This document shows positions 53,417-61,479 of a stretch of DNA of 64,000 nt, in pieces (position 1 is the first letter of the stretch; each line of letters starts with the position of its first letter). The DNA lies in contig JAWKMN010000001.1 of the NCBI GenBank assembly GCA_041392165.1, positions 806,001 through 870,000 on the forward strand. The letters are read 5' to 3'. The translations under genes were made by a program, and so were the position numbers. Source of the stretch: Arenibacter sp041392165. GTDB lineage: Bacteria; Bacteroidota; Bacteroidia; Flavobacteriales; Flavobacteriaceae. The notes beneath the pieces are model-generated. The model searched no databases. It saw only the letters and a program-made list of their open reading frames with translations, and was not told the DNA's origin.

Positions 53417-53764
53417 ATGAATAGTAATGAAATACTTATTTCAGAAACGTTGTGGGGTACTGTAAGGGCCAAATTTATCCTACTGAAAGATGAATCAAAC
53501 TCAAATACAAAGATATACGGTATATCTTTCTTTAAAAAGAAGTACGCTTGGCGTGGTTTTCATGGTGAAACGCCAGATGAATTTTGGAATACCAAGTATT
53601 CGGCCCTAAGTCTATTGGGGATTTATCGCAATAATAATGTTCATTATTGTTGGGCGATACGTTTATGGGACATTAATTTTGCAATTAGCTGTTTCAATTT
53701 TTTGGGTCTATCGGCATACCGGTCCAAATCTATGATTTCCACTTTTCGGAAGTCTATCGGGTGA
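53417..53764 (+). CDS. Possible small hypothetical protein overlapping a convergent gene
   Basis: A 115-residue frame. Its first ~75 residues (e.g. SETLWGTVRAKFILLKDE, GISFFKKKYAWRGFHGE) look like plausible protein. The last ~40 residues run antisense through the end of the DUF1080 gene and read less like protein, so the frame may be truncated by error or spurious. I recognise no domain. Confidence 0.3.
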   Translation: MNSNEILISETLWGTVRAKFILLKDESNSNTKIYGISFFKKKYAWRGFHGETPDEFWNTKYSALSLLGIYRNNNVHYCWAIRLWDINFAISCFNFLGLSAYRSKSMISTFRKSIG

Positions 53765-54489
53765 CTTTCGCTTTGTAGGGAAATACTTCCGGATCGCAGT
53801 AGTTCCCCTTGCTCCGATCCTTTTATGGGGTCCAGTTGGGGTTTGGTGTATCGCATAACTTCTTCCCCGTTCACATAATGTACAATTAGGGAATCCCTAA
53901 GCACAAGGACTTCCGCCCTTACCCATTGATTGCCATGGTAGGTTTTGGAAGTGGAATTGGTACAGTGTTGTTTTATGATCTTACCATTGTTTACATATTG
54001 GGTGCCCGGAGTACAGAGGTTGGCCGTAGAGCGTTGGTCCTTGCCATTTCCTCCCAAGAGCTGTACTTCAATGGAATCGGGGAAATCTTGATCTAAGGTC
54101 ATCGTGGCCGGATCCTGCCCATGGACCATAATACCACTGTTTCTATAGGCCCATCCCGGTCCCCCCTTAACTTGGTCGCCTACAAATCTATATTCAACCC
54201 CTATTAAATAGGAAGAAAAGGGCTTCTTATAAAACAGATGTCCAAATTGCTCGTTAAATTGGGTATAGTGATCATATCTTACTTGAATATTTCCGTCATG
54301 GACCTGAAAAGTATCACCAAAATTATCATTTAACTTTTGGTGCCTTATTTTTATTTGCCAGTCATTTAAATCCTTTCCGTTGAACAACTGTTTCCATTTT
54401 GCATTTTTTTGTGCTTCGGTCGAATACGGGAATAAGGTAAATCCGATAAGTAGCAATAAGGCCGGTAGTACTTTCAATGTAATTCGCAT
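53644..54489 (-). CDS. DUF1080 (3-keto-disaccharide hydrolase-like) exported protein
   Basis: A 281-residue protein with a signal peptide (ALLLLIGFTLFPYSTEAQ) and a concanavalin-like beta-sandwich of the DUF1080 family, some of whose members hydrolyse 3-keto-glycosides. Typical motifs are WKQLFNGKDLNDWQIKI at the start, GHLFYKKPFSSYLIGVEYRF, GWAYRNSGIMVHGQDPATM and the closing SGSISLQSESHPIDFRKVEI. It stands alone. A sugar or glycoside substrate is inferred from family only. Confidence 0.88.
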   Translation of the reverse strand: MRITLKVLPALLLLIGFTLFPYSTEAQKNAKWKQLFNGKDLNDWQIKIRHQKLNDNFGDTFQVHDGNIQVRYDHYTQFNEQFGHLFYKKPFSSYLIGVEYRFVGDQVKGGPGWAYRNSGIMVHGQDPATMTLDQDFPDSIEVQLLGGNGKDQRSTANLCTPGTQYVNNGKIIKQHCTNSTSKTYHGNQWVRAEVLVLRDSLIVHYVNGEEVMRYTKPQLDPIKGSEQGELLRSGSISLQSESHPIDFRKVEIIDLDRYADRPKKLKQLIAKLMSHKRIAQQ

Positions 54490-54814
54490 TAGAAGGTTTT
54501 GATTTAAAACACCTAAAATAGTATATTAATTTAAAAGAATCGTAGGGTTGTCCTGGACTTTTATCTTTTATGGAATAGTTGCTTATGGATAGAGAGGATT
54601 TTAGGTGGGCCGGTGGGGATCAGGATATCGATATCCCCACAAGGCATTGGGGAATATAGGGCCCAACGGTATCCAATTCCCCAACCGCCGTATTCTCATT
54701 TTCCGTTGATTGCCCCCGATCGTAAAACGGAAAAATAGGATCCTATTTCTTAACTTGTGTAAAGTATGGTTTGTTTTCTTGCGACTAATTTTGTGGCCAT
54801 AAAATTTTGATAAT
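54490..54814. other. 325-bp gap with inverted repeats and a -7 box
   Basis: No gene seen. TTGGGGAAT (54647-54655) and ATTCCCCAA (54676-54684) form a 9-bp stem, preceded by a GTGGGGA/TCCCCAC pair near 54613-54640. TAATTTTG at 54786-54793 is a plausible -7 box for the acetyltransferase gene starting at 54815. Confidence 0.5.
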
Positions 54815-55237
54815 ATGATACGCATTTCTAAAGAAAATGATCTTGAAAATTTGGTCCGTATTTGGTTGGATGCTTCCATTATGGCCCACGATTTTATTCC
54901 TGCGCACTATTGGGAGGGAAAAGTAACCGATATGAGGACGGTATACCTGCCGGCCAGTAAGGTCCATGTATATGAAATTGGGACAACCATTGTAGGTTTT
55001 ATTGCCATGGTGGACGATTATATAGCGGCACTTTTTGTAGATCCCATAAGACAAGGACAAGGTGTTGGGAAAAAATTGATCGATTTTGTGAAAAATGAAC
55101 ATCCCGTACTGCGTTTGGGAGTCTATGCAAAGAATACGAAATCCATCGGGTTTTACAAAAAACAGGGCTTTATGATTACAGGTACAAAGGAGGAAGAAAA
55201 TACAGGGGAAATGGAAACAACAATGCAATGGGTATAG
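54815..55237 (+). CDS. GNAT family N-acetyltransferase
   Basis: A 140-residue acetyltransferase of the YjaB-like GNAT type. The fold is visible as IRISKENDLENLVRIWLDAS at the start, FIAMVDDYIAALFVDPIRQG, and the acetyl-CoA pyrophosphate-binding loop RQGQGVGKKLID near residues 74-85. The C-terminal part NTKSIGFYKKQGFMITGTKEE is the usual beta6-helix segment. Substrate cannot be told from sequence. It is 4 bp upstream of a Crp/Fnr regulator, so the two are cotranscribed. Confidence 0.9.
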   Translation: MIRISKENDLENLVRIWLDASIMAHDFIPAHYWEGKVTDMRTVYLPASKVHVYEIGTTIVGFIAMVDDYIAALFVDPIRQGQGVGKKLIDFVKNEHPVLRLGVYAKNTKSIGFYKKQGFMITGTKEEENTGEMETTMQWV

Positions 55238-55241
55238 GGAT

Positions 55242-55814
55242 ATGCAGAATATAGGTTCTACCGGGATTCCGCTCCAAGAAGTACTTTCGGAAAATTCACT
55301 GGAACAGATAAAGGCCATATTGTCTCCCATGTATTTTAAAAAAGGGGCCTTATTGATAAATGATGCTACCGTGGAAAAGGATGCCTATATTATTCAAAAA
55401 GGTATTGTAAAAGCTTCCATAAGCACTCCAGACAGCGAGGTTGTTTTTTGGTTTGCCAAGGAAGGGGATATCATCAATTCCGCATACGGATATTATTTTC
55501 AACGGAAGGGATATGAGAATTTCCATGTATTGGAGGATAGTATCTTGCTTAAGATCGATATTCTCAAAATGCAACGGCTCTATACGGAAAGCCTGGAAAT
55601 TTCCAATTGGTCCAGAATGATTACCGAACGGGATGCCATTAGGTCCGAGGAACGTTACCTTGATTATATTTTGTTAAGCCCGGAAGAACGATATTTAAAA
55701 TTGATGGCTACCGAGCCCGAGCTTTTTCAAAGGGTCCGATTAAAGGAAATTGCCTCCTATATCGGTATTTCCCCGGTTTCCCTTAGTAGGATAAGGGCCC
55801 GTGTGATGAAATAG
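55242..55814 (+). CDS. Crp/Fnr-family transcriptional regulator
   Basis: A 190-residue protein with an N-terminal cyclic-nucleotide-binding-like beta-roll (residues ~25-115, MYFKKGALLINDATVEKDAY, KGIVKASISTPDSEVVFWF) and a C-terminal helix-turn-helix (~150-188, VRLKEIASYIGISPVSLSRIRA). It lacks the RxS cAMP-binding pattern and has no Fnr cysteines, as is usual for this Bacteroidota branch, so the effector is unknown. It follows the GNAT gene by 4 bp and is followed by a terminator. Confidence 0.92.
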   Translation: MQNIGSTGIPLQEVLSENSLEQIKAILSPMYFKKGALLINDATVEKDAYIIQKGIVKASISTPDSEVVFWFAKEGDIINSAYGYYFQRKGYENFHVLEDSILLKIDILKMQRLYTESLEISNWSRMITERDAIRSEERYLDYILLSPEERYLKLMATEPELFQRVRLKEIASYIGISPVSLSRIRARVMK

Positions 55815-55880
55815 CGGATGGGGATTAAGCCGCACCTTATACCATAGCCTACGGATTGTTGAAACCGTATTTTTTTAAGG

Positions 55881-55910
55881 AAGCTTGTTCTTTAACGAAC
55901 AGGCTTTTTT
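55881..55910 (+). terminator. Rho-independent terminator after the Crp/Fnr gene
   Basis: AAGCTTGTTC (55881-55890) pairs with GAACAGGCTT (55897-55906) with one G-T pair, then a T run into the start of R1 copy 3. Confidence 0.85.
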
Positions 55911-56030
55911 ACTCGATAATCGAGATTTAAACCTGCCTACCGCAGGCAGGTGCTCTGACGCTTGCGTCGAAATCTAAAAATAAAGTTCCTTTCAATGCTT
56001 CTAGGGCTTGGTCCGGAGGTAGTTTACTTT
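55911..56030. repeat. Dispersed three-hairpin element R1 (copy 3)
   Basis: First stem CTCGAT/ATCGAG is intact and the second is TGACGC/GCGTCG. A small extra palindrome (CCTGCCT, TACCGC-like loop, GGCAGG; about 55932-55951) is inserted between them. The third hairpin is degraded. It starts directly at the end of the Crp terminator. Confidence 0.85.
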
Positions 56031-56146
56031 AATGGGAGTTCTATTGAGATGGGTTTTTACCATTCAACGGCCATTTTAAAGGACCTGTTCGGGAAGTAAA
56101 AGTATCTGAACAAAGAAAGCGGGGAGGTGCTAAAAGGAAAGGAAAA

Positions 56147-56746
56147 TTAGTGTATAAAGTGGCTGATAAAGCCCAATAGCGATATTTTTTTGGAACCATC
56201 ACTTAAATTGGTCCTTAAGATCCGATAGGCTTTTTTCATCTGTGTTTTTACAGTATTTACAGAGATTCCCAAAGAATCGGCCGCACTTTGGTATCTTTGT
56301 CCGTCCAAAGCGCAAAGTTCGAATACATTTTTACATTGCTCAGGTAGTTTGTCCATGGCCAAACGAAGTTTTGGCCCCAAATCAATATCCGCTCTTACTT
56401 CTTCTTCGGGCAAATCATGAACTAGGGTATCTTCATATATAGGGGTCAGCCTATTTGTCTCCTTCATTCTTTTAAGGCTTGCGTATTTGACAGACTTCCA
56501 GATGTATCCTTTGAGGTTGGCTATTTCCGCGCTTTTGGTATTCATTAATATTTCGATAAAGACATCCTGGACAATATCCCTTGCCAAATCGGAAGATGCT
56601 ACATAACTATTGGATAACAAGCAAAATTCCCGATAATGTTTCTTATAGACAATTTCTATCTTATGGTGAACGGCTTTCATTGCTACTGGTTGGTTTAACA
56701 TATTGGTCGATATCGAAATCCAAGTGACCTCCGGATCGGTTTTCAA
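56147..56746 (-). CDS. ECF RNA polymerase sigma factor
   Basis: A 199-residue extracytoplasmic-function sigma-70 factor. Region 2 covers residues ~35-100 (YREFCLLSNSYVASSDLARD, IVQDVFIEIL, then LKGYIWKSVKYASLKRMKE) and region 4 residues ~130-180 (KLPEQCKNVFELCALDGQRY, then SAADSLGISVNTVKTQMKKA). The start may be internal at M23 (MKAVHHKIEIVYKKHY, 56678-56680), which better fits the ~180-residue family size. In Bacteroidota such factors usually pair with a FecR-type anti-sigma gene and control SusC/SusD loci; no FecR gene is adjacent here, though a SusC/SusD locus lies upstream on the same strand. Confidence 0.9.
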   Translation of the reverse strand: MKTDPEVTWISISTNMLNQPVAMKAVHHKIEIVYKKHYREFCLLSNSYVASSDLARDIVQDVFIEILMNTKSAEIANLKGYIWKSVKYASLKRMKETNRLTPIYEDTLVHDLPEEEVRADIDLGPKLRLAMDKLPEQCKNVFELCALDGQRYQSAADSLGISVNTVKTQMKKAYRILRTNLSDGSKKISLLGFISHFIH

Positions 56747-57489
56747 TGGATCACTTTAAAAGTGCTTTGTTTTATTGGTTTAATTTCGGTATTAATATTA
56801 TTAAATCAAAATAACTGGCTTCTTCTAACAAAAATTAGGTGCATTTTTTATAAAAAAACCTAAATCGTATATCCTTATGGAGTTTATGCCATTACTTGCT
56901 CGATAATCGGGATTTAAATGCTCCGACACTTGCCTGCCCGAATCCGTTCAGGCAGGCGTCGAAATCAAACATGAATTTCCTTTCAATGCCTCGTGGGATT
57001 GCCCCGAGGTAGTTTACTTTAGGGGTATTCGTGAACCTTCGGTTTTGCTTCGCTGCATCTTCAATTTTTCATATGCATTCGGCCCCGTTGGCAAGTGGGT
57101 ACGGAAGGTCATTAAGGGAAATGTGGTATCGGTAGGTAGGCTCGCATAACCGATTTTGGAGCTGATAGCCCTTCCACCTAAAATTGGAAGGGTATTATCC
57201 CAATCTGTTCCTATTACTTATTGGGAATGGTTTTTTTTGATGACCTTTTTAAGGGATGTAATGGAGCCGGAAAAGCTTACATCTTTTTTATGTTGATGCT
57301 ATTTCATAACTATGGCCAAAAGACCTTTCTGCAAAAAAAACAGATTTTTATGATCTATACAATTTGAGCACCGATCAAGGTATACGGGCCAACCCAAGGT
57401 TCAGGGTGACCCTTATTTTTTAGGGGCGGGGGATGGGCTCTTTTATGTACGGCCCTTATGTTTTAATAGGGCATGGCCATAACATGATC
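56747..57489. other. 743-bp gap with R1 copy 4 and a possible broken small ORF
   Basis: Apart from R1 (56898-57020) no intact gene is seen. On the + strand, about 57290-57482, a frame reads MLMLFHNYGQKTFL, then after a one-base shift at an A run DFYDLYNLSTDQGIRANP, and after another shift GDPYFLGAGDGLFYVRPLCF. It may be a short gene or a gene remnant broken by homopolymer errors. I do not recognise it. Confidence 0.3.
56898..57020. repeat. Dispersed three-hairpin element R1 (copy 4)
   Basis: The first stem is weakened (CTCGAT with ATCGGG). The second stem is split by an inserted palindrome (GCCTGCC and GGCAGGC around a 12-base loop, about 56932-56957). The third hairpin is CCTCG/CGAGG with GGGATTGCCC inside. 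It ends with the common TAGTTTACTT. Confidence 0.85.
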
Positions 57490-58878
57490 TTATGTTTGCT
57501 GGAACAATTCCCCATAATGTGCAGAAGGGAGAAATATACCGCCATTCTGGTCGTAAAATGACTTCCCGGTATTATAGATGCCCTCTTTTACCTGAGTCCA
57601 CTCCGCACCGGCCAAAGGGTGATAGGACTCTAGCCGCTCCCAATTTTTATAATATTGGTGGCCATTGGTTTCCAACAATCCGATATCCATCATGGGGAGG
57701 GGTGCCAAACGAGCCGCAACGGATTTGTTCCAGTCCACCAAGATGGGGTTCACGGTCAGGTCCGCACTAAAACAAGGTATTTTTCGTTCGTGGCAGGCCT
57801 GTACTATTTTTAGGGTCATGCTCAGCGTCTTGGCAACGGCTTTTACCACAATGGCGCCATACCCCTGTTCTATGCGATGGATCGCATCCTGTACCGTATG
57901 GGCGCTCTCATCTGCCGCAATGGTTACCCCTAGATCGCCTACGTAGGATTCATTGTTTTCCTGGAAGGGTTCCTCTAGTACGGCAATCTGGTCAAAAGCC
58001 CCTATTTTTTTTGTGTGATCCAGAAAGCGCATCAGGGTATCCTTGGATTCGTACCTTCCGTTAGGATCAATGTAGTAAGGGACTTTTCCATTTTTGGTAT
58101 AGGGGGTCTCATAATGTCCTACGGCTTTGTGGACTTGGGAAAGAAAATCCATATCCTGGGCCAACATTTCTTGTTGGGTACCCTTGGAGCCCGTTTTTAA
58201 TTTCATGATAAAATACCCTTGATCGGCTATGGACTTTATTTTATCTATGGCCGTACCTACAGAAAAGGAGGGAATGCCAGCTACTTTATCATGTCTATGG
58301 GATAGTCCGGGCCGGTATTTTTCCGGAATCATATCGTCAAAGGAGCTTAGGCCGTTTTCATGGGCGTAGAGCAGCCATGCCGCATTGTCCGCACAGACCA
58401 AAGAGTTCAGGGCAAAGGTCTTTCTGAGGTCGGACTTGCCCGTTATTTTTTGGCCATAGGCATGGACTTCGGGCAAAATAGTGTCGAGCAGTTGTATCGG
58501 GTCGGTAAACGAACTGCCCTTTAGTAGTTGTAATGCCCTTTCGCTCATAGCGAACATTAGGGCATTGGCCCCGTTTTCTGAATGGGACCCGGCAACGACA
58601 GCATCGGACCATAAAGGGCTTTGCGTGCCCAGCCCTATTTTGGAGATTCCGGATCCGCTTTGCAGCCAGGCCGCCGTCTGCCATAATTGGGTAACGGCAC
58701 TTCCTCCAAAACGATAGGGGCGGAGCGGTTCCCTTTCAAAATTCGAGCTTACGCCCTCGATGGTGATCTTTGATTGCATTTTTTTCTCTTTTGCGAACAC
58801 ATTGATATTCAATGGCAGCCCTATGGTGCCAACGGCCGTGGCCGCTACGGTTTTGTGTACAAATTCCCTACGTTTCAT
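57490..58878 (-). CDS. Enolase-superfamily (mandelate racemase/muconate lactonizing type) exported enzyme
   Basis: A 462-residue member of the enolase superfamily, which abstracts a proton next to a carboxylate with the help of magnesium. Candidate catalytic residues: K226/K228 in FIMKLKTG, metal ligands D271 (YIDPNGRY), E302 (LEEPF) and D323/E324 (AADESAH), and K346 in VVKAVAK. The N-terminus has an RR-type export signal (KRREFVHKTVAATAVGTIG), so it probably acts in the periplasm. It starts 33 bp after the cytochrome/propeller gene and belongs to the SusC/SusD locus. The substrate, probably a sugar acid, is inference. Confidence 0.88.
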   Translation of the reverse strand: MKRREFVHKTVAATAVGTIGLPLNINVFAKEKKMQSKITIEGVSSNFEREPLRPYRFGGSAVTQLWQTAAWLQSGSGISKIGLGTQSPLWSDAVVAGSHSENGANALMFAMSERALQLLKGSSFTDPIQLLDTILPEVHAYGQKITGKSDLRKTFALNSLVCADNAAWLLYAHENGLSSFDDMIPEKYRPGLSHRHDKVAGIPSFSVGTAIDKIKSIADQGYFIMKLKTGSKGTQQEMLAQDMDFLSQVHKAVGHYETPYTKNGKVPYYIDPNGRYESKDTLMRFLDHTKKIGAFDQIAVLEEPFQENNESYVGDLGVTIAADESAHTVQDAIHRIEQGYGAIVVKAVAKTLSMTLKIVQACHERKIPCFSADLTVNPILVDWNKSVAARLAPLPMMDIGLLETNGHQYYKNWERLESYHPLAGAEWTQVKEGIYNTGKSFYDQNGGIFLPSAHYGELFQQT

Positions 58879-58911
58879 ATGCCTATCGTCTATGGGTTAG
58901 GTCTGGTGTCC

Positions 58912-61257
58912 TTATGGTTCGTTTTCTGGAATATGGTTCAGGGTATACCATGCTTCCGAAGACCATAGACCTTGGTCGTTGGCGCTCCTAAGATAGCTTG
59001 GAATCCTGAAATATACCACATGTTCCTTTTTCAGGTTTGGGATTTCCAAATACAGTTTCTTTCGATCTTCGGACAGCTGTGAGGACGTTACCTTCAATTT
59101 TTCCATATCCATCTTGGGGCCGCCATATGCCTTGGTAGGCTTATACCACCACTGGCTCAATAGAAATTCGGAGGTTACGATTTCCAGATTGTCTTTCAAG
59201 GGCTGGGTAAACTCTATCTCGAAACCTTTGGGCCTTGCCCGTATGGCCAACATTTCAAAAGTAGTCTTTCCGTTGTACTTTATGCTTTGAAGGCCGTATT
59301 TTTTTTCTTTCCAGGTCCAACCGCCAACCATGCCTATTTCCCCAATATAAAGGGCTCCGTCCGGACCCCAGCAAAGCCGGTTGACCCCTGCGGCAAGACC
59401 CTGGGTAAAGCGGAATACCGCCCCTTGATAACTACCGTTCACTTTTTCAAGAAAGTCGCGCTTTATACCACCGTTGCTCACATCCCCATGGAGCATTTGT
59501 CCGCTATAGGGACCGTCATTCATTATAATGGGCTCGGAAGGGGAGTTGCTTATTTCGTTTCCGGGCAGCCATAGGGTAGGAGGGGTCATTTGGGGAGGTT
59601 CCTGTAAGCTGTCGAGAAGCCCCCATGCCATGCCGTGGTACTCTCCTTTTTTAACGTGTATGAGTTTGTTTGCCGGTAACCATTGGCCTTCATTGTCCGT
59701 TACGAACAGTTCGCCGTCTACCCCCAGACCAATTCCGTTGGGGGTTCGTAAACCGTAATTGATCCATTCATAACTTCCATCGATTGCTATTTTTAAAGTC
59801 TTTCCCCTATCGATCTTCTGTTGTTGGGCAGACAATAGGCGCATGGCCATTGACAGGGTAACATAAAAATGTCCTTTATCGTATACCAAGCCAAAGGCAA
59901 ACTCATGAAAATCATCTGTTACCTGCCATGCATTGCATATGGTTCTGTATTCATCTATGACATCGTCGCCGTCAAGATCTATCAGTTGGGTGAGTTCGTG
60001 TTTTTGTACCACGAATATGTTTCCGTCTACAACCTCGATTCCCAGAGGTTCGTGCAGGCCGGCGGCGATTCTCTTTCTGTGGATCTTTGTGCTATCGCCT
60101 TCTTGAAACCCATCAAGGACGTAGACCCCGCCTTCCGTGTCCCATGTGGTAAAAAGCAATCTTCCATCGGGAAGAAAGGCCAAACCGCCCACTTTTGGTT
60201 TAAAATCCCCATGGTGCAAGGTGGTCAGGTCATAGCTCGGGTGTACGCCTTCCAAAGGGGCCCCATGCCCAGGAGAGGTCTCGGGCGCCTTGTGGGCTAT
60301 GGCCTTCTGAACGACAGGGGGCTGGTTCCCCACCGCTTCTTCGGTTTCTTCAGCTTTTTTTAGCCCCAATATATAGTCCAGCATCATTTTCAGTTCGCTT
60401 TCTTTGAATTGTGGGTGCGGGTTCATGATATTTTGCCCCCATGTGCCCGAACCGCCTTTTCTTATCTTTTCGCTTAGTTGCAGTAGGGTCTCTTGATTTT
60501 TGGGATAGCGCTGTGCAATTTGGGAGAAGGATGGCCCTACATCGGGTTTATCCATTTGATGGCATGTAAAGCAGTCACTTTCTTCCATCCAAAGCCTGCC
60601 CAAATGGTCATAGGCTTGCTTGGGGTCTGGCGGAAATTGTTCAGGAATAGGGGCGAAATAATCGGTTTTGATACTTATGTCGTTTGCGGCCAATTCAAAG
60701 GGGACACCATTTTGTTTTAAGGAAATGGATACCCCTTGGGGCACCCCGATCGTTTTAAACCACCTTTCCAGCCCTGGTTCTCCCGACTTGCCCTTTACGA
60801 ATTCCGGGCGTTCCTTTATGGAAATGGTATCGCCCGTCTTTAGTGCCAGATTGTATTTCAGGTATAATTGGCCCTCTTTGAACACATACCCTTTGCTCGT
60901 GATTTCGGAAGCTTCTTTTTTTCCGTTTCGCTCCACGATCCATTGCTGTTGCCCATCGGTGGTATAGGGGGTGCCCCAAGATGTTGGCTGTATGTTTTTT
61001 TTAGAGGTGTAGGGCGCCCCTTCCATGCTGACACCACCTTTCCAAGCCTTATATAAAGTGCATTGTTCAAGGTCATAGGCAACGTACATTTGGGAGTCCA
61101 AGGCAACAGTGAGCATTCTGGGTTTTTTGTCCAATACCGATCTAAAGGCCCAGATATCCAAAGGCCGATCGTTCCTGACCGTGCCACTATTGGTACAGGA
61201 CGAAAATGTGGCAAGGACAACGATGCCGAAAGTAATGATTGTAATTCTTAAATTCAT
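58912..61257 (-). CDS. Lipoprotein with c-type cytochrome domain and sugar-dehydrogenase-like beta-propeller
   Basis: A 781-residue exported protein. A lipobox-like signal (VVLATFSSC, C21) suggests membrane anchoring. Residues ~30-200 are a beta-rich domain; residues ~210-300 hold a cytochrome c domain with heme motif CFTCH (C229, C232, H233) and a probable distal ligand in IMNPHPQF; residues ~330-680 are an NHL/soluble-glucose-dehydrogenase-like propeller (GGLAFLPDGRLLFTTWD, GLRTPNGIGLGVDGELFVTDN, NRLCWGPDGALYIGEIG). Related proteins are annotated as PQQ- or heme-linked sugar dehydrogenases. It may pass electrons from substrate oxidation to the respiratory chain. It lies between SusD and the enolase-type gene. 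Confidence 0.85.
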   Translation of the reverse strand: MNLRITIITFGIVVLATFSSCTNSGTVRNDRPLDIWAFRSVLDKKPRMLTVALDSQMYVAYDLEQCTLYKAWKGGVSMEGAPYTSKKNIQPTSWGTPYTTDGQQQWIVERNGKKEASEITSKGYVFKEGQLYLKYNLALKTGDTISIKERPEFVKGKSGEPGLERWFKTIGVPQGVSISLKQNGVPFELAANDISIKTDYFAPIPEQFPPDPKQAYDHLGRLWMEESDCFTCHQMDKPDVGPSFSQIAQRYPKNQETLLQLSEKIRKGGSGTWGQNIMNPHPQFKESELKMMLDYILGLKKAEETEEAVGNQPPVVQKAIAHKAPETSPGHGAPLEGVHPSYDLTTLHHGDFKPKVGGLAFLPDGRLLFTTWDTEGGVYVLDGFQEGDSTKIHRKRIAAGLHEPLGIEVVDGNIFVVQKHELTQLIDLDGDDVIDEYRTICNAWQVTDDFHEFAFGLVYDKGHFYVTLSMAMRLLSAQQQKIDRGKTLKIAIDGSYEWINYGLRTPNGIGLGVDGELFVTDNEGQWLPANKLIHVKKGEYHGMAWGLLDSLQEPPQMTPPTLWLPGNEISNSPSEPIIMNDGPYSGQMLHGDVSNGGIKRDFLEKVNGSYQGAVFRFTQGLAAGVNRLCWGPDGALYIGEIGMVGGWTWKEKKYGLQSIKYNGKTTFEMLAIRARPKGFEIEFTQPLKDNLEIVTSEFLLSQWWYKPTKAYGGPKMDMEKLKVTSSQLSEDRKKLYLEIPNLKKEHVVYFRIPSYLRSANDQGLWSSEAWYTLNHIPENEP

Positions 61258-61275
61258 ATACGCTTACTATTATAG

Positions 61276-61355
61276 GGCTTTAGGGTAAGGTTGTCCAAAC
61301 AGGGCATGTATTTTAAAATGTTTATCTACCCTTTGAATTATTTTACCCTAAAGCC
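61276..61355. promoter_or_regulatory. Perfect 13-bp inverted repeat between susD-like and cytochrome genes
   Basis: GGCTTTAGGGTAA (61276-61288) and its exact reverse complement TTACCCTAAAGCC (61343-61355) flank 54 bp. TTTTTTT follows on the + strand side. The 222-bp gap otherwise holds no gene. Possible attenuator, processing site or small mobile remnant. Confidence 0.55.
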
Positions 61356-61479
61356 GTTTTTTTATAAATACTCACCCTTAAATTGGGAAAAACCCCATAA
61401 TTCTTCGGTCTTTATGATTTTAGTGGCATTCGTTTTACATAAAGGACCGTTCAAATCTGTTCATTTGCTCGTAGGAAGC

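Noticed and set aside
34919..57020. R1 copies as insertion sequences
   Set aside because: Each is only about 100-120 bp and has no transposase frame; at most they are non-autonomous elements.
57492..60363. Plus-strand frames opposite the enolase-type and cytochrome/propeller genes
   Set aside because: They are antisense shadows of well-supported minus-strand genes with visible catalytic and heme motifs.
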